Source: Verrucomicrobiia bacterium
Lineage (GTDB): Bacteria > Verrucomicrobiota > Verrucomicrobiia > Verrucomicrobiales > DEV007
DNA: 43,146 nt
Direction: 5' to 3'
Assembly: GCA_020439995.1 (NCBI GenBank)
Contig: JAGROY010000112.1
Span: 1 to 43,146 of the forward strand
Shown piece after piece: positions 8,073 to 17,000 of the stretch. The stretch's first letter is position 1. Every line of letters begins with the position of its first letter. A program made the translations under genes and the position numbers. The notes under the pieces were generated by a model. The model ran no database searches. It was not told the DNA's origin and saw nothing but the letters and a program-made list of their open reading frames with translations.

Positions 8073-11000
8073 TCACGTCACTAGTGCTCCAGCCTGTTCC
8101 AGGCGATTGAGTTCTGCCTGAAACCTGGCCGCCAGCTCAGCGGTATGAGGATCATAGAAAATTCGCTCGTGATCACCGGGAATATCAACCACACGCAAAT
8201 CGTCGACAAGATTATCCCATCCCATCTCGCGGTTGAAATTGAAACCATCCGCCACGTTGTCTGCACGCATCAGTAACATCACTCCGTCGTACCGTTTAGG
8301 ATCGTACTTTGCCGCCAACGCCGCGTGACATTCGCGAATGTATATAAGCCTCTGCGTTTGATCCAGAGTTCCATTGGATTCGACAGCCCGGCGGGTTGCA
8401 CTCAGCCTCGCATGATGCTGCGCCTTGTTGACCATGCCTGAGCCAATACGCTCACCGAGTCCCTTCAATTTCCGCAAGACACCGGTGTCCCCATTTTGCT
8501 GCCAGTTCACTGAAATCCGCCCCCACACTCCGTTCCTGAACTCGCTTTCACGAGCGGGATTGGGAGTATCAAACAACACTAACATTTCCACCTCGTCACC
8601 CGCGCTCCGCAGTTGCTGCGCCATTTCGTAAGCCACAGATCCACCGAAGGAGTATCCACCCACAATGTATGGCCCGCGCGGTCTCACGGATCTTAACTGT
8701 TCGATGTAGAGACTTGCAGTAGCCTCCACTGACTCCTCAGCCTCAAGACGGCAGGGATCAAGAAGCATCGGTGCCTCAATAGCAAAGAAGGGGCGATCAC
8801 TGTCGAGAAGATCGCAGAAATCCTTGTAGAAAAGGACACCGCCATCACCACCATGAACACTGAAAATGGGTGTCTTGGAGCCAGCTTCCCGCAGGACAGC
8901 AATCGTTTCTGGCGCTGGTGTTCCAGCCGAATGCACACCAGTAATCATTGTGGCAAGCTTCTCAATCGTAGGAGCTTTAAATAACGTCGCCAGAGGGAGG
9001 CTTACTTCGAACTGGTCTTGAATCCGGGTGAACAATTGCAAACCTTTCAAGGAATGCCCACCAATCGCAAAGAAATCATCCGTCACTCCCACCTTCTCTA
9101 ACTCGAGCACATCCTGCCACAGAATCGCAAGACGCCGTTCGGTCTCATTACGCGGTTCAACGTGATCGATCGCATCATCGCGTCGACCATTGGTAGAAGG
9201 AAGAGCCCGATAGTCGATCTTGCCGTTCGCAGTCACCGGCATCTGGTCCATCACCACGAATGTCGATGGCAGCATGTAGGCAGGCAAGTGCTCGGCTACG
9301 TGGGCGCGCAGAGTTTCCGTGAATATGCTCTCCCCCTCAGCAGGACATACAAATGCCGCAAGATGCTTATCGCTCGCCGTATCTCCAGCCACCGTCACCA
9401 CCGCCTGGCTGACCTCTGGCAGAGCGCCAATGACGCTTTCAATTTCGCCCGGCTCGATGCGGAAGCCTCGAATCTTCACCTGCGAGTCCCCGCGCCCGAA
9501 GAATTCGATCGTGCCGTCCTTCAGCCAACGGCAAATATCTCCGCTGCCATAAAGCTTTGCACCCGGATCAGGGGAGAACGGATTGGGAACAAAACGTTCC
9601 TCCGTAAGTTCTGGAAGGTTGTGATAGCCTGTTGCAAGCCCCTCTCCACCAATGAATAACTGACCACGCACCCCCACTGGTACCGGCTGCATATTCGCAT
9701 CCAGGATGTAAACCTGCGTATGTGGAATGGGGCGTCCAATTGGCAAGGTAGGCAGATCCAGATCCCGCATGGTGATGGTGTGGCATGTCGTAAAAGTCGT
9801 GTTCTCCGTGGGGCCATAGCCGTTCACTAACATTGCATCAGAAGGCATTGCCTCCAGCGCTTTCCTGACATGCACTTTGGAAAGCACATCACCACCCGCC
9901 AGCAGTTGCTTCACGCCCGCGATATCCTGCAATCGCTCATCAACCATCAATTGGAACAATCCTGCCGTCAGCCAAAGCGTTGTGACCTCAAAACGCTGCA
10001 GTGCGTCACCAATGTCCTGAAGACTTGGAGCGCCGGCAGGCAAGATCGCCAGTCGTCCTCCATTGAGCAAAGGGCCCCAAATTTCAAGAGTCGACGCATC
10101 GAATGACACTGGAGCTGCCATCAGGAACGTCTGCTCCGAACTGAAATCGATATAGTCCGTATTCCTTACAAGGCGCGTAATACCACGATGCGGAACGACG
10201 GTGCCCTTCGGTCTTCCAGTCGATCCGGAAGTGTAAATCACATAAGCCGTGTCGGTCTTGTGGACATCTGCAGCGGGCCGACGACCCGCAACATCCGGCA
10301 TTGGCTCATCCAGTAACATGATCTCCTTGCCCGCTTTTGCATCCTCCGATAACCCTTCCAATAAATCACTCTTCGTGATGATTACAGGTGCATTCGCATC
10401 ATCGAGCATAAAGTCGATGCGATCCTGCGGATAGCCGGGATCGATCGGAACGTACGCTGCTCCTGCTTTGAGAATTCCAATCAGAGCAGCCACCAGTTCG
10501 GGGCAGCGATCACAGAAAACTGCGACCATATTTCCCTTTCCTACTCCGTTGGCCTTTAAACAGTTAGCAAACCTCTCGGCCTGTGCATTGAGTTCACTGT
10601 AGGTCACTGTCCCTCCATCGTAAACAAGCGCATCTCGCTCGGGTGCCAAGGCTACCTGCTGTTCAAACAACTCGTGCACGCACTCGTCAGGAGCCGCTCC
10701 ACAATCGTGACTATTGAACGTGGAAATCACCTGCTCAAGCCCAGCCGCATCCATCAATGGTAGCTCGCTCACCCGTGTCGCGGGCTCGGCGATGATACCG
10801 ACCATCAGCTGCTCAAACATTGCCAACCAATGACGAACCGTCTCCCCATCGAGCACGTCCTGATTGTAGTCGACGTCGATCCTCAATCCATCTACTGATT
10901 CCACAATGTTCATGAACATCGTGTAGTGAACGAATTCTTTGCCGTTCGGTTCAAAGCGGCACTGCAGTCCTTCCCACTCGCCAAAGTAATCCATCCGCTC

Positions 11001-14000
11001 AACATTGAAAGCAACCTCCAGCAAAGGCATGCGCCGAGGATCGCGCTCGATTTCAAGACGCTGAATCAATTCGCCATAGGTATACCCGCGATTGTCAGTC
11101 GCATCGAGAATCGTCTGCCGTGCCGTCCGCAGAAACTCCGAAAATGGCACACCATCGGCCAGCCTGCTTCGAAGCGGCAGAAAATTGACGCAGTGCCCAA
11201 CCAGATACTCCGTATTCTCTCCATCATTCTGGCCTGCTGCAGGGATGCCTACGACCAGATCATTCTGGCCAGTCAGCCGATGCATCAGCACCTTGAACAC
11301 TGCCCCCAAGGTCGCGTAGAGAGTGCATCCATTCCTCGCACCCAGCTTTTTGATGGCAGTGTAAGTATCCTGGTCGATACGGTGCTCTACCGTTCCTCCG
11401 CGATAGCTGCGATCAGACGGATAAGGCCGATCCAGAGGAAGCTCGATGGGCTCGGGCAGAGTTGAAAACCGCTCAAGCCAGAAAGTCTCCTGCTGCTCGT
11501 GCTCAACTCCCCGAGCCCGGAAGCCGATTTCAAGTGAATACTCTTCGAACTGTTTCGCGATCGGCAGTGGCGATTTCTCACCTCTAACACTGGCAGAGTA
11601 CAAGGCACTCAATTCCTCGGCGAGCACATTGAACGACCATCCATCCAACACGATGTGATGCCCTGTAACTACCAGAATGTGATGCATTTCCGAGCATCTG
11701 ACCAGCTTCGCTTTCAAGAGTGGCCCCAGCTCGAGATCAAAAGCCTCACTGACTTCGCACCTCAACAATTCAGCCAGGCTCATGGTTCCATCAGCCGACA
11801 AGTCCACCATCTCAAACGGTACTCCTGCACTCGCGTGAACGAGCATCGTCGCACCGTCATCAGCAAAAGTCGCCCGCAGGCAATCGTGCCGCTGCACAAT
11901 CGTGAAGAATGCTTCTTCCAGTTTGGCAATGTCGAGCGCACCGGTCAGCGTCAGTGAAGCTGACTCATTGAATGCGCACGAGCACGCATCGCTAAGCCGA
12001 GAGGCCAGATAGATCTCCCGCTGCGGCTCTGTCGTTGAGACGCGCAACGGAGCCAGAGACTTTTTTACACCTTGCTCCACAAGCTGTGCCTCCGGTTCGA
12101 TCGATCGGTTCGATGGAATCGCTGACAGAATCGGTGGCGGACTCATCAGTCTCTCCCCACATCCGCCACTCATCGGCTTTGCGGCTTTAAAGAATCCTGC
12201 CTCGCGCATCTCGTTTGCTGACTGCTTAAAGGCATCGATCACGTAGTCGAGATCTTCATCGCTGTGAGCGGATGTCACGTAAGACGGGAATCCCTCAAGC
12301 ATGAACACCCCCTTCGAGCGAAGATTGTAAAACATCAGATTGCCGTATTTCTCGTCCTCGCCCATTCGCACAAACATCAGCGAACCGAAGTTTGGCATGC
12401 GCACGGGGAAGCCCTCTTCCACGAAGAAACTGTCGACCGTCTTGGCCAGCTTGTTGCCTTTGGCGTTCACAGTTGCCCAGAAGTGTGGCGTCTGCTCTTT
12501 AAAGAACTGAAGCATCGCCTTCACAGTAGCCATTGCCAGCGGATGGCGAACGAAAGTTCCCGCGAAGAACGTCACCGGCTTCTCAGGGAAGGAATCGTCG
12601 CCGTACTGCCACATTCCGCCATCAAAGGTGTCCATGAATTCCGCCTTTCCGGCTACTACACCGAGCGGCATGCCTCCTCCTACCACTTTGCCATAGGTCG
12701 CAAGATCAGCGTCTACTCCGTAGAATTCCTGGGCACCTTTTGGCCCTGACCGGAACCCCGTAACTACTTCATCAAAAACAAATAACGTCCCGGAATTGCG
12801 TGTAATTTCGCGCACCTCACGGATGAACTCCCGCGGTTGAAATTCAGGACGGCGACTCTGCACCGGCTCCACGATCACTGCTGCGAGCGTATCCGCATAT
12901 TCACGAATGATCTCCAGCGATTCTTCCGTTCCGTAGGGAAGGACAATCATGTCGGCGACAGCACGCTTGGAGATTCCCGGGGCGACAGGCAAGGATTTCA
13001 AGTTCCCTCCCTTGTTCGCTCCTCGCACTAACACTTCATCAAAATTGCCATGATAGTCGCGAGCGAAAATCACAATCTTGTCGCGGCCAGTGACCGTCCT
13101 CGCCAGTCGCATTGCCGCCTGAACCGCTTCGGAACCAGTGTTAACAAAACTGGCACGTTCATTGCCCGTGACCTCGCAGAACAACTTCGACGCCTCCAGG
13201 GCAAGCATACACTGCGGCCCGACTTCGAAGCCCATCTCAAGTTGATCCCGAATCGCATCCATGATGAAATCAGGCGAATGCCCGAGGAACCCTGGGCCGA
13301 ATCCATTCAGGATATCGATGTATTCGTTCCCATCGGTATCCAGAAGACGCGAGCCTTTGGAACGCACCGTGATGATCTGGTAGACCATTTCCTTCCATGC
13401 TCTGTTAAATCCCGAAGCAGTCCGAGGATCCGCGTGCCACTGCCGATATTCTTGCGTCAGCGCCTTCGACTTCGCGGTCCGTTCAGTGTACCGCTTGACT
13501 AAGTCGTCGAGAAAGAGCCGCTGACTCTTGGTCATGTCCTCATCGTTGTTGGTACGATCAATGACTGTCGCAGGCCCAAATTTTACCGGTACAGCAGGCG
13601 GTTCAGATTCCGCTTTATTTTCCACTAAAGGATCCTGCTGTTGAACAGGTTGCGACTGATCCTCCGCGGCAGCTGGTGGCGGCGCTGATACCGGCATTTG
13701 CGGCCACTGTGGCATCATTCCCATTTGAGGGGACATGGCCATTTGCGTCATTTGCGCCATCTGAGCCAGGTGCATCTGCATTTGTGCGATTTGCATGGGA
13801 TGCATCATCTGCGGCTGAGGCATCCACGGATTCATGTACGGATTGTATCCGACAGGCTGCTGCTGCATCTGGGGCTGTGCCCACTGCTCCTGCCCTGGCT
13901 GCATCGCGGCATTCATCACTGGATTAGCGGGTACCGGGTTCGGAGTGGCATTGGCACTTGCTACGGGAGTAGCGGTGCCAGCAAACTTTGAGGCCTCTAC

Positions 14001-17000
14001 TTTCCCTTCGAGATAGCGGGTCAGCGCATCAATACAGGTAAACTCATCAATCAATTGACGCAGACTAACATTGACTCCAAATGCATCTTTCAATTCCTTA
14101 CCCGCCTGGGTGAGCAACAGCGAATCAAATCCCATTTCGAGAAACGATGCCGTCGGATCCATTTCATCAGGGTCAACTCCTGAGAGCTCACTCAGCACGT
14201 CTTTCAGTTCACATTCCAAGCGCTGTTTGAAACTAGCGCCCGCTGTTGGTTGAGATAGATTTTCACTCATTGTCTGTGTCTCGTTGATCAAACTCGAATT
14301 GGGTTCCACTGCGGCTTGGGCAGTTGGCATGAAAAAGGTCTGGGGAATCGGTGGGATCCCCGGCGTTGCTGGAGTCGGCCAGCTATTCATTGGTAAAGGT
14401 GGGACTGGGTGCGTGGCTGCGGGAACGGGCTCCACCCAGAAGCGCTTTCGTTGGAAGGCATAGGTTGGTGCGTCAGCTTTGCGAACGATCTTGCCCTCAT
14501 GAAGTCGGCTCCAGTCGACCATCAACCCGCGCGCCCACATTTCCCCTAAGGTATTGAGCATGTGAAGATCGCTACGATCATTACTGGACGGATGTGGGAG
14601 CGTGGCCAGCGCCACTTGACTGGATTTCCGTTCAGGATTCTGTCCGGCCAGTGTCGCAAGCGTCCGTCCCGGCCCCACTTCCAGCAGAATGGTGTCAGAC
14701 ATCTTCCAAAGCTGCTCGGCTGCACCGAAGAATCGGACGGGCTTACGCAAGTGGGCTGCCCAGTAGTGCGGGTCAGTCGCCTCCTTCGCGGACAACCAGT
14801 CGTTCGTTACAGTCGAAAGTATACGAGCCGAGGGAGCTGCAAGCTTCACCCTGGCCACCGCAGCTTCGAATGCGGGCACGATGGGATCCATCATCCGTGA
14901 ATGGAAAGCATGAGAGGTATGCAGCGGCTTAACAATCACACCATCCGATTCCAAGCGCTGGATAAACTCTTTTGCCGCACTGTCAGCCCCGGCAACGACA
15001 CAGGACATCCCACCATTCACGGCTGCCAGATCAAGCTCCGTGTTTTCCAGATAAGCAAGAGCCCTTTCCTCACACAGGCGCACTGAGAGCATTGCGCCGC
15101 CAGGAAGATCTGCCATCAGCTTGCCCCGGAGAGCGATCAGCCTCAGAGCCTCTTCAACAGAGAAAACTCCGGCCGTGCAAGCTGCTGCAAACTCGCCGAT
15201 ACTATGTCCCACCATGCATGAAGGTTCGATCCCCCAGTGCATCCATTGACGCATCAGCGAGTACTCAATCGAGAAAATCGCGGGCTGAGCCAAGCTTGTA
15301 TTTTTCAGCCTGTCTGCCGCCGCCTGTGCATGCGATGCCTCGGGATAAATCTGCTTGCGAATGTCTTCTCCAATCTCATCGCATAGGATTTCCGCGCACT
15401 GATCGAGAGCATTTCTGAACACCGGAAATGTTCGATAGACATCACTTGCCATCCCGGGATGCTGCGAGCCCTGCCCCGGAAACAACATACACACTTTCCC
15501 CAAGCTCTTATCGTTCTGCAATATACGACGATCACTCTGTTTCTTGCACGAATCCACGATAGCCGACATTTTTGCATCCGCCGTAACCCAGGTACGATGC
15601 GCATAGACTCGCCGTCCAAGTTGCAGAGTGGCCGCCACATCAGCTGCGTTGCCATCCGGGTGGGTGGCAGCGAATGCGCCCAGACGGACGATGCTTTCCT
15701 CGACCGCTTCCTTCGATGTCCCGGACAAAGGGAAGATCTGTGGTTCAGAAACCCTAACCTGCGACGGAGAGCGGACCGGGGCCTCTTCAAGGATCATGTG
15801 AACATTTGTTCCGCCCACACCGAAGGCGCTGATCCCTGCCCTCCGTGGAGTAGAATCATCGCCAGACCAGTCAGTAAGTTCGGTTACCGGAAAGAACGGC
15901 GAGTTCTCAAAATCGATCTTTGGATTCGCTTGCTTGAAGTGCAACAGCGGAGGCAGTTTCCGATGATGCAATGACATCACGGTCTTGATGAACCCGGTAA
16001 CGCCGGCTGCAATGTCGAGATGCCCTACGTTGGTCTTGCCAGTTCCAATCGCGCAGAATTGTTTCTTGTCGGTCGTTGCCGAAAAAGCATGCTTCAGTCC
16101 GGCGATTTCAATTGGGTCCCCCAGCGGCGTTCCAGTTCCGTGCGCCTCAATGTAGCTGATCGATTCGGCATCGACTCCTGCTGCGGCATGCGCCTCCCGA
16201 ATCACATTCGATTGACCATTGATACTGGGCGCAGCATACCCCGCCTTGTCGGCGCCATCATTGTTCAGAGCGAATCCACGCACGACAGCCAGAATGCGAT
16301 CGCCATCACGCTCAGCATCCTCAAGGCGTTTAAGAGCAACGAGCCCCGCACCTTCCCCAAAAACCGTTCCCGTCGCATCTTTGTCGAAAGCCCTGCAGTG
16401 ACCGTCCTTCGAGGCCATCCCGTCAGGCGTGTAGAGATAGTCCCTTTTTCGTGGGAATGTGAGGGAGATCCCGCCTGCGAGCGCCATGTCGCAGTGGTTC
16501 GATTGGAGATTCTTGCAGGCTTCCGCGATCGCAACGAGTGAAGTCGAACAGGCACATTGAATGGCCATGGCCTGACCCTTCAAATTCAGTTTATAGGCAA
16601 TCCTCGTTGGCAGGAAATCTTTGTCATTGCCGAACATGACAGAGAAGTTCGACACCGGGTATCCTGCCGCGAGCTGCTGGGTGAATTCGCGATTCCCGAG
16701 AAGATTGTTCAGCAGGTATGAGTTCTGACTGGAGCCTGAAAAGAATCCAATTTTCCCATTGAACCGATCTGGATCGCACCCTGCGGATTCGAGCGCCTCC
16801 TGCGCGACTTCGAGCAGCACCCGATGCTGTGGGTCGAGCGACTCTGCCTCCTTTGGTGGGATTCCAAAATGGCGCGCATCAAAAAGATCGCTCCCCTCGA
16901 TGATGCTCCGAGAACGCACATAGACGCCATCTGGATCTGCTCCTGGGGCCTTTTGGTTTGAATAGTCGAGTTCCTCTTCAGAGAAGTGACTGATCATTTC

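Noticed and set aside
13615..13991. Opposite-strand frames rich in Ala, His and Leu over the megasynthase linker
   Set aside because: These are shadows of the low-complexity Met/Gln/Pro-rich linker, not genes.
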